This document shows, piece by piece, positions 36,168 through 48,700 of a stretch of DNA of 64,000 nucleotides. Numbering within the stretch: position 1 is the stretch's first letter; each line of letters begins with the position of its first letter. The stretch covers positions 191,609,726-191,673,725 of the forward strand of contig NC_134400.1 in assembly GCF_050003625.1 (NCBI RefSeq), in the 5' to 3' direction. Below the pieces are notes generated by a model. That model saw only the letters and a list, made by a program, of their open reading frames with translations, was not told the origin of the DNA and searched no databases. Position numbers and translations under genes: made by a program. The DNA is from Haematobia irritans. Taxonomy: Eukaryota; Arthropoda; Insecta; Diptera; Muscidae.

Positions 36168-37651
36168 GAACACCCTCAAAAATTGAATTTTTTACCCAAA
36201 CCCCAAAAAAATTGAAATTTTTATATGAAAAACTTCTTTTGCCCATATCTCCTAAACTAAGCGTCCTAGAGCGAAAAGGGCTTTAATCCGTGACCACCCT
36301 CAAGAATTGAAATTTTCATCCAAATCCTAAAAAAATTTAAATTTTTATATGAAAAACTTCTTTTGCCCATATCTCCTAAACTAAGCGTCCTAGAGCGAAA
36401 AGGGCTTTAATTCGTGATCACCCCCAAAAAATTGAAATTTTCATCCAAACCCCAAAAAAATTGAAATTTTTATATGAAAAACTTCTTTTGCCCATATCTC
36501 CTAAACTAAGCGTCCTAGAGCGAAAAGGGCTTTAATCCGTGACCCCCCTCAAAAATTGAATTTTTTTATTTAAATCCTAAAAAAAATGAAATTTTTATAT
36601 GAAAAACTTCTTTTGCCTATATCTCCTAAACTAAGCGTCCTAGAGCGAAAAGGGCTTTAATTCGTGATCACCCACAAAAAATTGAAAAGTCCACCCAAAC
36701 CACAAAAAAATTTAAATTTTTATATGAAAAACTTCTTTTGCCCATATCTCCTAAACTAAGCGTCCTAGAGCGAAAAGGGCTTTAATCCGTGACCACCCTC
36801 AAAAATTGAATTTTTTACCCAAATCCTAAAAAAATTGAAATTTATATATGAAAAACTTCTTTTGCCCATATCTCCTAAACTAAGCGTCCTAGAGCGAAAA
36901 GGGCTTTAATTCGTGACCACCCCCAAAAAATTGAAATTTTCATCCAAACCCCAAAAAAATTGAAATTTTTATATGAAAAACTTCTTTTGCCCATATCTCC
37001 TAAACTAAGCGTCCTAGAGCGAAAAGGGCTTTAATTCGTGACCACCCCCAAAAAATTGGAAATTTTCATCCAAACCCCAAAAAATTGAAATTTTTGTATG
37101 AAAAACTTCTTTTGCCCATATCTCCTAAACTAAGCGTCCTAGAGCGAAAAGGGCTTTAATCCGTGACCCCCCTCAAAAATTGAATTTTTTACCCAAATCC
37201 TAAAAAAATTTAAATTTTTATATGAAAAACTTCTTTTGCCTATATCTCCTAAACTAAGCGTCCTAGAGCGAAAAGGGCTTTAATTCGTGATCACCCCCAA
37301 AAAATTGAAATTTTCATCCAAACCCCAAAAAAATTGAAATTTTTATATGAAAATCTTCTTTTGCCTATATCTTCTAAACTAAGCGTCCTAGAGCGAAAAG
37401 GGCTTTAATTCGTGACCACCCCCAAAAAATTGAAATTTTTATATGAAAAACTTCTTTTGCCCATATCTCCTAAACTAAGCGTCCTAGAGCGAAAAGGGCT
37501 TTAATTCGTGATCACCCCCAAAAAATTGAAATTTTCATCCAAACCCCAAAAAAATTGAAATTTTTATATGAAAAACTTCTTTTGCCCATATCTCCTAAAC
37601 TAAGCGTCCTAGAGCGAAAAGGGCTTTAATCCGTGACCCCCCTCAAAAAAA
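36168..37651 (+). repeat. HOR-3 copy 0 (3' part only, 1484 bp)
   Basis: From GTGAACACCC at 36168 to the AAAGGGGCTTT junction at 37652 the order of monomers equals 40157-41639 in copy 1 (1483 bp). Markers are CTCAAGAATTG, AATTTATATATG, AATTGGAAATTTTC and ATCTTCTAAACTAAG. It carries its own variant TTTTTTTATTTAAATCC near 36560. Confidence 0.87.
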
Positions 37652-37834
37652 GGGGCTTTAATCCGTGACCACCCTCAAAAATTGAAATTTTCATCCAAAT
37701 CCTAGAAAAATTGAAATTTTTATATGAAAAACTTCTTTTGCCCATATCTCCTAAACTAAGCGTCCTAGAGCGAAAAGGGCTTTAATCCGTGACCACCCTC
37801 AAAAATTGAATTTTTTACCCAAATTCTAAAAAAA

Positions 37835-37877
37835 TTGAAATTTTTATATGAAAATCTTCTTTCAAATCCTAAAAAAA
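37835..37877 (+). repeat. 43-bp core-less remnant monomer (AATCTTC form)
   Basis: The deletion join is identical (CTTCTTTCAAATCC at 37856) but it is preceded by GAAAAT instead of GAAAAG, so there is no AAGCTT. It recurs once per large HOR copy, at 41844, 44921, 48906, 52891 and 57469. It always follows a monomer with the linker ACCCAAATTCTAAAA, as do the remnants in the 5-8 kb HOR, which ties the two HOR families together. Confidence 0.88.
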
Positions 37878-38817
37878 TTGAAATTTTTATATGAAAAACT
37901 TCTGTTGCCCATATCTCCTAAACTAAGCGTCCTAGAGCGAAAAGGGCTTTAATTCGTGACCACCCACAAAAAATTGAAAAGTCCACCCAAACCCCAAAAA
38001 AATTGAAATTTTTATATGAAAAACTTCTTTTGCCCATATCTCCTAAACTAAGCGTCCTAGAGCGAAAAGGGCTTTAATCCGTGACCACCCTCAAACATTG
38101 AAATTTTCATCCAAATCCTAAAAAAATTGAAATTTTTATATGAAAAACTTCTTTTGCCCATATCTCCTAAACTAAGCGTCCTAGAGCGAAAAGGGCTTTA
38201 ATTCGTGACCACCCCCAAAAAATTTAAATTTTCATCCAAACCCCAAAAAAATTGAAATTTTTATATGAAAAACTTCTTTTGCCCATATCTCCTAAACTAA
38301 GCGTCCTAGAGCGAAAAGGGCTTTAATCCGTGACCCCCCTCAAAAATTGAATTTTTTTCCCAAATCCTAAAAAAATTGAAATTTTTATATGAAAAACTTC
38401 TTTTGCCCATATCTCCTAAACTAAGCGTCCTAGAGCGAAAAGGGCTTTAATTCGTGACCACCCCCAAAAAATTGAAAATTTTCATCCAAAACCCAAAAAA
38501 TTGAAATTTTTGGTATGAAAAACTTCTTTTGCCCATATCTCCTAAACTAAGCGTCCTAGAGCGAAAAGGGCTTTAATCCGTGACCACCCTCAAAAAGTGC
38601 ATTTTTTACCCAAATCCTAAAAAAATTGAAATTTTTATATGAAAAACTTCTTTTGCCTATATCTCCTAAACTAAGCGTCCTAGAGCGAAAAGGGCTTTAA
38701 TTCGTGACCACCCCCAAAAAATTGAAATTTTTATATGAAAAACTTCTTTTGCCCATATCTCCTAAACTAAGCGTCCTAGAGCGAAAAGGGCTTTAATTCG
38801 TGACCACCCCCAAAAAA

Positions 38818-38913
38818 TTGAAATTTTTATATGAAAAACTTCTTTTGCCTATATCTCCTAAACTATGCGTCCTAGAGCGAAAAGGGCTTTAATTCGTGAC
38901 CACCCCCAAAAAA
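38818..38913 (+). repeat. Short monomer variant (96 bp)
   Basis: Here CACCCCCAAAAAATTGAAATT runs straight into TTTATATGAAAAAC, so the linker half-repeat (CATCCAAACCCC plus one A/T block) is missing and the period falls from 124 to 96 bp. The loss is what recombination between the two internal half-repeats of one monomer would produce. Several short monomers stand in a row at about 38.72-39.02 kb, and others occur near 6.24, 8.80, 11.02, 13.50, 32.86 and 37.43 kb and through the 3985-bp HOR copies. One copy here also carries CTATGCGTCC instead of CTAAGCGTCC. Confidence 0.9.
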
Positions 38914-41639
38914 TTGAAATTTTTATATGAAAAACTTCTTTTGCCTATATCTCCTAAACTAAGCGTCCTAGAGCGAAAAGGGCTTTAATTCGTGACCACC
39001 CCCAAAAAATTGAAATTTTTATATGAAAAACTTCTTTTGCCCATATCTCCTAAACTAAGCGTCCTAGAGCGAAAAGGGCTTTAATCCGTGACCACCCTCA
39101 AAAATTGAAATTTTCATCCAAATCCTAAAAAAATTTAAATTTTTATATGAAAAACTTCTTTTGCCCATATCTCCTAAACTAAGCGTCCTAGAGCGAAAAG
39201 GGCTTTAATTCGTGACCACCCCCAAAAAATTTAAATTTTCATCCAAACCCCAAAAAAATTGAAATTTTTATATGAAAAACTTCTTTTGCCCATATCTCCT
39301 AAACTAAGCGTCCTAGAGCGAAAAGGGCTTTAATCCGTGAACACCCTCAAAAATTGAATTTTTTACCCAAACCCCAAAAAAATTGAAATTTTTATATGAA
39401 AAACTTCTTTTGCCCATATCTCCTAAACTAAGCGTCCTAGAGCGAAAAGGGCTTTAATTCGTGACCACCCCCAAAAAATTGAAATTTTCATCCAAAACCC
39501 CAAAAAAATAGAAATTTTTATATGAAAAACTTCTTTTGCCCATATCTCCTAAACTAAGCGTCCTAGAGCGAAAAGGGCTTTAATTCGTGACCACCCCCAA
39601 AAAATTGAAATTTTCATCCAAACCCCAAAAAAATTGAAATTTTTATATGAAAAACTTCTTTTGCCCATATCTCCTAAACTAAGCGTCCTAGAGCGAAAAG
39701 GGCTTTAATTCGTGACCACCCCCAAAAAATTGAAAATTTTCATCCAAAACCCAAAAAATTGAAATTTTTGGTATGAAAAACTTCTTTTGCCCATATCTCC
39801 TAAACTAAGCGTCCTAGAGCGAAAAGGGCTTTAATCCGTGACCACCCTCAAAAAGTGCATTTTTTACCCAAATCCTAAAAAAATTGAAATTTTTATATGA
39901 AAAACTTCTTTTGCCTATATCTCCTAAACTAAGCGTCCTAGAGCGAAAAGGGCTTTAATTCGTGACCACCCCCAAAAAATTGAAATTTTTATATGAAAAA
40001 CTTCTTTTGCCCATATCTCCTAAACTAAGCGTCCTAGAGCGAAAAGGGCTTTAATTCGTGACCACCCCCAAAAAATTGAAATTTTTATATGAAAAACTTC
40101 TTTTGCCTATATCTCCTAAACTAAGCGTCCTAGAGCGAAAAGGGCTTTAATCCGTGAACACCCTCAAAAATTGAATTTTTTACCCAAACCCCAAAAAAAT
40201 TGAAATTTTTATATGAAAAACTTCTTTTGCCCATATCTCCTAAACTAAGCGTCCTAGAGCGAAAAGGGCTTTAATCCATGACCACCCTCAAGAATTGAAA
40301 TTTTCATCCAAATCCTAAAAAAATTTAAATTTTTATATGAAAAACTTCTTTTGCCCATATCTCCTAAACTAAGCGTCCTAGAGCGAAAAGGGCTTTAATT
40401 CGTGATCACCCCCAAAAAATTGAAATTTTCATCCAAACCCCAAAAAAATTGAAATTTTTATATGAAAAACTTCTTTTGCCCATATCTCCTAAACTAAGCG
40501 TCCTAGAGCGAAAAGGGCTTTAATCCGTGACCCCCCTCAAAAATTGAATTTTTTTACCCAAATCCTAAAAAAAATGAAATTTTTATATGAAAAACTTCTT
40601 TTGCCTATATCTCCTAAACTAAGCGTCCTAGAGCGAAAAGGGCTTTAATTCGTGATCACCCACAAAAAATTGAAAAGTCCACCCAAACCACAAAAAAATT
40701 TAAATTTTTATATGAAAAACTTCTTTTGCCCATATCTCCTAAACTAAGCGTCCTAGAGCGAAAAGGGCTTTAATCCGTGACCACCCTCAAAAATTGAATT
40801 TTTTACCCAAATCCTAAAAAAATTGAAATTTATATATGAAAAACTTCTTTTGCCCATATCTCCTAAACTAAGCGTCCTAGAGCGAAAAGGGCTTTAATTC
40901 GTGACCACCCCCAAAAAATTGAAATTTTCATCCAAACCCCAAAAAAAATTGAAATTTTTATATGAAAAACTTCTTTTGCCCATATCTCCTAAACTAAGCG
41001 TCCTAGAGCGAAAAGGGCTTTAATTCGTGACCACCCCCAAAAAATTGGAAATTTTCATCCAAACCCCAAAAAATTGAAATTTTTGTATGAAAAACTTCTT
41101 TTGCCCATATCTCCTAAACTAAGCGTCCTAGAGCGAAAAGGGCTTTAATCCGTGACCCCCCTCAAAAATTGAATTTTTTACCCAAATCCTAAAAAAATTT
41201 AAATTTTTATATGAAAAACTTCTTTTGCCTATATCTCCTAAACTAAGCGTCCTAGAGCGAAAAGGGCTTTAATTCGTGATCACCCCAAAAAATTGAAATT
41301 TTCATCCAAACCCCAAAAAAATTGAAATTTTTATATGAAAAACTTCTTTTGCCTATATCTTCTAAACTAAGCGTCCTAGAGCGAAAAGGGCTTTAATTCG
41401 TGACCACCCCCAAAAAATTGAAATTTTTATATGAAAAACTTCTTTTGCCCATATCTCCTAAACTAAGCGTCCTAGAGCGAAAAGGGCTTTAATTCGTGAT
41501 CACCCCCAAAAAATTGAAATTTTCATCCAAACCCCAAAAAAATTGAAATTTTTATATGAAAAACTTCTTTTGCCCATATCTCCTAAACTAAGCGTCCTAG
41601 AGCGAAAAGGGCTTTAATCCGTGACCCCCCTCAAAAAAA

Positions 41640-44600
41640 GGGGCTTTAATCCGTGACCACCCTCAAAAATTGAAATTTTCATCCAAATCCTAGAAAAATT
41701 GAAATTTTTATATGAAAAACTTCTTTTGCCCATATCTCCTAAACTAAGCGTCCTAGAGCGAAAAGGGCTTTAATCCGTGACCACCCTCAAAAATTGAATT
41801 TTTTACCCAAATTCTAAAAAAATTGAAATTTTTATATGAAAATCTTCTTTCAAATCCTAAAAAAATTGAAATTTTTATATGAAAAACTTCTGTTGCCCAT
41901 ATCTCCTAAACTAAGCGTCCTAGAGCGAAAAGGGCTTTAATTCGTGACCACCCACAAAAAATTGAAAAGTCCACCCAAACCCCAAAAAAATTGAAATTTT
42001 TATATGAAAAACTTCTTTTGCCCATATCTCCTAAACTAAGCGTCCTAGAGCGAAAAGGGCTTTAATCCGTGACCACCCTCAAACATTGAAATTTTCATCC
42101 AAATCCTAAAAAAATTGAAATTTTTATATGAAAAACTTCTTTTGCCCATATCTCCTAAACTAAGCGTCCTAGAGCGAAAAGGGCTTTAATTCGTGACCAC
42201 CCCCAAAAAATTTAAATTTTCATCCAAACCCCAAAAAAATTGAAATTTTTATATGAAAAACTTCTTTTGCCCATATCTCCTAAACTAAGCGTCCTAGAGC
42301 GAAAAGGGCTTTAATCCGTGACCCCCCTCAAAAATTGAATTTTTTTCCCAAATCCTAAAAAAATTGAAATTTTTATATGAAAAACTTCTTTTGCCCATAT
42401 CTCCTAAACTAAGCGTCCTAGAGCGAAAAGGGCTTTAATTCGTGACCACCCCCAAAAAATTGAAAATTTTCATCCAAAACCCAAAAAATTGAAATTTTTG
42501 GTATGAAAAACTTCTTTTGCCCATATCTCCTAAACTAAGCGTCCTAGAGCGAAAAGGGCTTTAATCCGTGACCACCCTCAAAAAGTGCATTTTTTACCCA
42601 AATCCTAAAAAAATTGAAATTTTTATATGAAAAACTTCTTTTGCCTATATCTCCTAAACTAAGCGTCCTAGAGCGAAAAGGGCTTTAATTCGTGACCACC
42701 CCCAAAAAATTGAAATTTTTATATGAAAAACTTCTTTTGCCCATATCTCCTAAACTAAGCGTCCTAGAGCGAAAAGGGCTTTAATTCGTGACCACCCCCA
42801 AAAAATTGAAAATTTTCATCCAAAACCCAAAAAATTGAAATTTTTGGTATGAAAAACTTCTTTTGCCCATATCTCCTAAACTAAGCGTCCTAGAGCGAAA
42901 AGGGCTTTAATCCGTGACCACCCTCAAAAAGTGCATTTTTTACCCAAATCCTAAAAAAATTGAAATTTTTATATGAAAAACTTCTTTTGCCTATATCTCC
43001 TAAACTAAGCGTCCTAGAGCGAAAAGGGCTTTAATTCGTGACCACCCCCAAAAAATTGAAATTTTTATATGAAAAACTTCTTTTGCCCATATCTCCTAAA
43101 CTAAGCGTCCTAGAGCGAAAAGGGCTTTAATTCGTGACCACCCCCAAAAAATTGAAATTTTTATATGAAAAACTTCTTTTGCCTATATCTCCTAAACTAA
43201 GCGTCCTAGAGCGAAAAGGGCTTTAATCCGTGAACACCCTCAAAAATTGAATTTTTTACCCAAACCCCAAAAAAATTGAAATTTTTATATGAAAAACTTC
43301 TTTTGCCCATATCTCCTAAACTAAGCGTCCTAGAGCGAAAAGGGCTTTAATCCATGACCACCCTCAAGAATTGAAATTTTCATCCAAATCCTAAAAAAAT
43401 TTAAATTTTTATATGAAAAACTTCTTTTGCCCATATCTCCTAAACTAAGCGTCCTAGAGCGAAAAGGGCTTTAATTCGTGATCACCCCCAAAAAATTGAA
43501 ATTTTCATCCAAACCCCAAAAAAATTGAAATTTTTATATGAAAAACTTCTTTTGCCCATATCTCCTAAACTAAGCGTCCTAGAGCGAAAAGGGCTTTAAT
43601 CCGTGACCCCCCTCAAAAATTGAATTTTTTTACCCAAATCCTAAAAAAAATGAAATTTTTATATGAAAAACTTCTTTTGCCTATATCTCCTAAACTAAGC
43701 GTCCTAGAGCGAAAAGGGCTTTAATTCGTGATCACCCACAAAAAATTGAAAAGTCCACCCAAACCACAAAAAAATTTAAATTTTTATATGAAAAACTTCT
43801 TTTGCCCATATCTCCTAAACTAAGCGTCCTAGAGCGAAAAGGGCTTTAATCCGTGACCACCCTCAAAAATTGAATTTTTTACCCAAATCCTAAAAAAATT
43901 GAAATTTATATATGAAAAACTTCTTTTGCCCATATCTCCTAAACTAAGCGTCCTAGAGCGAAAAGGGCTTTAATTCGTGACCACCCCCAAAAAATTGAAA
44001 TTTTCATCCAAACCCCAAAAAAAATTGAAATTTTTATATGAAAAACTTCTTTTGCCCATATCTCCTAAACTAAGCGTCCTAGAGCGAAAAGGGCTTTAAT
44101 TCGTGACCACCCCCAAAAAATTGGAAATTTTCATCCAAACCCCAAAAAATTGAAATTTTTGTATGAAAAACTTCTTTTGCCCATATCTCCTAAACTAAGC
44201 GTCCTAGAGCGAAAAGGGCTTTAATCCGTGACCCCCCTCAAAAATTGAATTTTTTACCCAAATCCTAAAAAAATTTAAATTTTTATATGAAAAACTTCTT
44301 TTGCCTATATCTCCTAAACTAAGCGTCCTAGAGCGAAAAGGGCTTTAATTCGTGATCACCCCCAAAAAATTGAAATTTTCATCCAAACCCCAAAAAAATT
44401 GAAATTTTTATATGAAAAACTTCTTTTGCCTATATCTTCTAAACTAAGCGTCCTAGAGCGAAAAGGGCTTTAATTCGTGACCACCCCCAAAAAATTGAAA
44501 TTTTTATATGAAAAACTTCTTTTGCCCATATCTCCTAAACTAAGCGTCCTAGAGCGAAAAGGGCTTTAATTCGTGATCACCCCCAAAAAATTGAAATTTT

Positions 44601-44716
44601 CATCCAAACCCCAAAAAAATTGAAATTTTTATATGAAAAACTTCTTTTGCCCATATCTCCTAAACTAAGCGTCCTAGAGCGAAAAGGGCTTTAATCCGTG
44701 ACCCCCCTCAAAAAAA
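41640..44716 (+). repeat. HOR-3 copy 2 (3077 bp, internal deletion)
   Basis: This is identical in order to copy 1 except that the two AAAAAGTGCATTTTTT monomers are 346 bp apart (42584 and 42930) rather than 1258 bp. The 912-bp shortfall explains the whole length difference. Loss by exchange between related monomers inside the unit is the simplest reading; an assembly collapse cannot be excluded. Confidence 0.9.
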
Positions 44717-47700
44717 GGGGCTTTAATCCGTGACCACCCTCAAAAATTGAAATTTTCATCCAAATCCTAGAAAAATTGAAATTTTTATATGAAAAACTTC
44801 TTTTGCCCATATCTCCTAAACTAAGCGTCCTAGAGCGAAAAGGGCTTTAATCCGTGACCACCCTCAAAAATTGAATTTTTTACCCAAATTCTAAAAAAAT
44901 TGAAATTTTTATATGAAAATCTTCTTTCAAATCCTAAAAAAATTGAAATTTTTATATGAAAAACTTCTGTTGCCCATATCTCCTAAACTAAGCGTCCTAG
45001 AGCGAAAAGGGCTTTAATTCGTGACCACCCACAAAAAATTGAAAAGTCCACCCAAACCCCAAAAAAATTGAAATTTTTATATGAAAAACTTCTTTTGCCC
45101 ATATCTCCTAAACTAAGCGTCCTAGAGCGAAAAGGGCTTTAATCCGTGACCACCCTCAAACATTGAAATTTTCATCCAAATCCTAAAAAAATTGAAATTT
45201 TTATATGAAAAACTTCTTTTGCCCATATCTCCTAAACTAAGCGTCCTAGAGCGAAAAGGGCTTTAATTCGTGACCACCCCCAAAAAATTTAAATTTTCAT
45301 CCAAACCCCAAAAAAATTGAAATTTTTATATGAAAAACTTCTTTTGCCCATATCTCCTAAACTAAGCGTCCTAGAGCGAAAAGGGCTTTAATCCGTGACC
45401 CCCCTCAAAAATTGAATTTTTTTCCCAAATCCTAAAAAAATTGAAATTTTTATATGAAAAACTTCTTTTGCCCATATCTCCTAAACTAAGCGTCCTAGAG
45501 CGAAAAGGGCTTTAATTCGTGACCACCCCCAAAAAATTGAAAATTTTCATCCAAAACCCAAAAAATTGAAATTTTTGGTATGAAAAACTTCTTTTGCCCA
45601 TATCTCCTAAACTAAGCGTCCTAGAGCGAAAAGGGCTTTAATCCGTGACCACCCTCAAAAAGTGCATTTTTTACCCAAATCCTAAAAAAATTGAAATTTT
45701 TATATGAAAAACTTCTTTTGCCTATATCTCCTAAACTAAGCGTCCTAGAGCGAAAAGGGCTTTAATTCGTGACCACCCCCAAAAAATTGAAATTTTTATA
45801 TGAAAAACTTCTTTTGCCCATATCTCCTAAACTAAGCGTCCTAGAGCGAAAAGGGCTTTAATTCGTGACCACCCCCAAAAAATTGAAATTTTTATATGAA
45901 AAACTTCTTTTGCCTATATCTCCTAAACTATGCGTCCTAGAGCGAAAAGGGCTTTAATTCGTGACCACCCCCAAAAAATTGAAATTTTTATATGAAAAAC
46001 TTCTTTTGCCTATATCTCCTAAACTAAGCGTCCTAGAGCGAAAAGGGCTTTAATTCGTGACCACCCCCAAAAAATTGAAATTTTTATATGAAAAACTTCT
46101 TTTGCCCATATCTCCTAAACTAAGCGTCCTAGAGCGAAAAGGGCTTTAATCCGTGACCACCCTCAAAAATTGAAATTTTCATCCAAATCCTAAAAAAATT
46201 TAAATTTTTATATGAAAAACTTCTTTTGCCCATATCTCCTAAACTAAGCGTCCTAGAGCGAAAAGGGCTTTAATTCGTGACCACCCCCAAAAAATTTAAA
46301 TTTTCATCCAAACCCCAAAAAAATTGAAATTTTTATATGAAAAACTTCTTTTGCCCATATCTCCTAAACTAAGCGTCCTAGAGCGAAAAGGGCTTTAATC
46401 CGTGAACACCCTCAAAAATTGAATTTTTTACCCAAACCCCAAAAAAATTGAAATTTTTATATGAAAAACTTCTTTTGCCCATATCTCCTAAACTAAGCGT
46501 CCTAGAGCGAAAAGGGCTTTAATTCGTGACCACCCCCAAAAAATTGAAATTTTCATCCAAAACCCCAAAAAAATTGAAATTTTTATATGAAAAACTTCTT
46601 TTGCCCATATCTCCTAAACTAAGCGTCCTAGAGCGAAAAGGGCTTTAATTCGTGACCACCCCCAAAAAATTGAAATTTTCATCCAAACCCCAAAAAAATT
46701 GAAATTTTTATATGAAAAACTTCTTTTGCCCATATCTCCTAAACTAAGCGTCCTAGAGCGAAAAGGGCTTTAATTCGTGACCACCCCCAAAAAATTGAAA
46801 ATTTTCATCCAAAACCCAAAAAATTGAAATTTTTGGTATGAAAAACTTCTTTTGCCCATATCTCCTAAACTAAGCGTCCTAGAGCGAAAAGGGCTTTAAT
46901 CCGTGACCACCCTCAAAAAGTGCATTTTTTACCCAAATCCTAAAAAAATTGAAATTTTTATATGAAAAACTTCTTTTGCCTATATCTCCTAAACTAAGCG
47001 TCCTAGAGCGAAAAGGGCTTTAATTCGTGACCACCCCCAAAAAATTGAAATTTTTATATGAAAAACTTCTTTTGCCCATATCTCCTAAACTAAGCGTCCT
47101 AGAGCGAAAAGGGCTTTAATTCGTGACCACCCCCAAAAAATTGAAATTTTTATATGAAAAACTTCTTTTGCCTATATCTCCTAAACTAAGCGTCCTAGAG
47201 CGAAAAGGGCTTTAATCCGTGAACACCCTCAAAAATTGAATTTTTTACCCAAACCCCAAAAAAATTGAAATTTTTATATGAAAAACTTCTTTTGCCCATA
47301 TCTCCTAAACTAAGCGTCCTAGAGCGAAAAGGGCTTTAATCCGTGACCACCCTCAAGAATTGAAATTTTCATCCAAATCCTAAAAAAATTTAAATTTTTA
47401 TATGAAAAACTTCTTTTGCCCATATCTCCTAAACTAAGCGTCCTAGAGCGAAAAGGGCTTTAATTCGTGATCACCCCCAAAAAATTGAAATTTTCATCCA
47501 AACCCCAAAAAAATTGAAATTTTTATATGAAAAACTTCTTTTGCCCATATCTCCTAAACTAAGCGTCCTAGAGCGAAAAGGGCTTTAATCCGTGACCCCC
47601 CTCAAAAATTGAATTTTTTTACCCAAATCCTAAAAAAAATGAAATTTTTATATGAAAAACTTCTTTTGCCTATATCTCCTAAACTAAGCGTCCTAGAGCG

Positions 47701-48700
47701 AAAAGGGCTTTAATTCGTGATCACCCACAAAAAATTGAAAAGTCCACCTAAACCACAAAAAAATTTAAATTTTTATATGAAAAACTTCTTTTGCCCATAT
47801 CTCCTAAACTAAGCGTCCTAGAGCGAAAAGGGCTTTAATCCGTGACCACCCTCAAAAATTGAATTTTTTACCCAAATCCTAAAAAAATTGAAATTTATAT
47901 ATGAAAAACTTCTTTTGCCCATATCTCCTAAACTAAGCGTCCTAGAGCGAAAAGGGCTTTAATTCGTGACCACCCCCAAAAAATTGAAATTTTCATCCAA
48001 ACCCCAAAAAAATTGAAATTTTTATATGAAAAACTTCTTTTGCCCATATCTCCTAAACTAAGCGTCCTAGAGCGAAAAGGGCTTTAATTCGTGACCACCC
48101 CCAAAAAATTGGAAATTTTCATCCAAACCCCAAAAAATTGAAATTTTTGTATGAAAAACTTCTTTTGCCCATATCTCCTAAACTAAGCGTCCTAGAGCGA
48201 AAAGGGCTTTAATCCGTGACCCCCCTCAAAAATTGAATTTTTTACCCAAATCCTAAAAAAATTTAAATTTTTATATGAAAAACTTCTTTTGCCTATATCT
48301 CCTAAACTAAGCGTCCTAGAGCGAAAAGGGCTTTAATTCGTGATCACCCCCAAAAAATTGAAATTTTCATCCAAACCCCAAAAAAATTGAAATTTTTATA
48401 TGAAAAACTTCTTTTGCCTATATCTTCTAAACTAAGCGTCCTAGAGCGAAAAGGGCTTTAATTCGTGACCACCCCCAAAAAATTGAAATTTTTATATGAA
48501 AAACTTCTTTTGCCCATATCTCCTAAACTAAGCGTCCTAGAGCGAAAAGGGCTTTAATTCGTGATCACCCCCAAAAAATTGAAATTTTCATCCAAACCCC
48601 AAAAAAATTGAAATTTTTATATGAAAAACTTCTTTTGCCCATATCTCCTAAACTAAGCGTCCTAGAGCGAAAAGGGCTTTAATCCGTGACCCCCCTCAAA
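44717..48700 (+). repeat. HOR-3 copy 3 (3984 bp)
   Basis: A full copy with AAAAAGTGCATTTTTT at 45661 and 46919 (1258 bp). It shares CCACCTAAACCAC (near 47745) with copy 4 and has CCGTGACC where copies 1 and 2 have CCATGACC. Confidence 0.92.

Larger units (their letters stand above)
37652..41639 (+). repeat. HOR-3 copy 1 (3988 bp)
   Basis: The copy is measured between GGGG junction markers at 37652 and 41640. It holds the 43-bp remnant, CTTCTGTTGCCC, CTCAAACATTG, two AAAAAGTGCATTTTTT monomers (38596 and 39854), a run of short monomers, two GTGAACACCC monomers and AATTGGAAATTTTC. It shares CCATGACC (40276) with copy 2 only. Confidence 0.92.
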
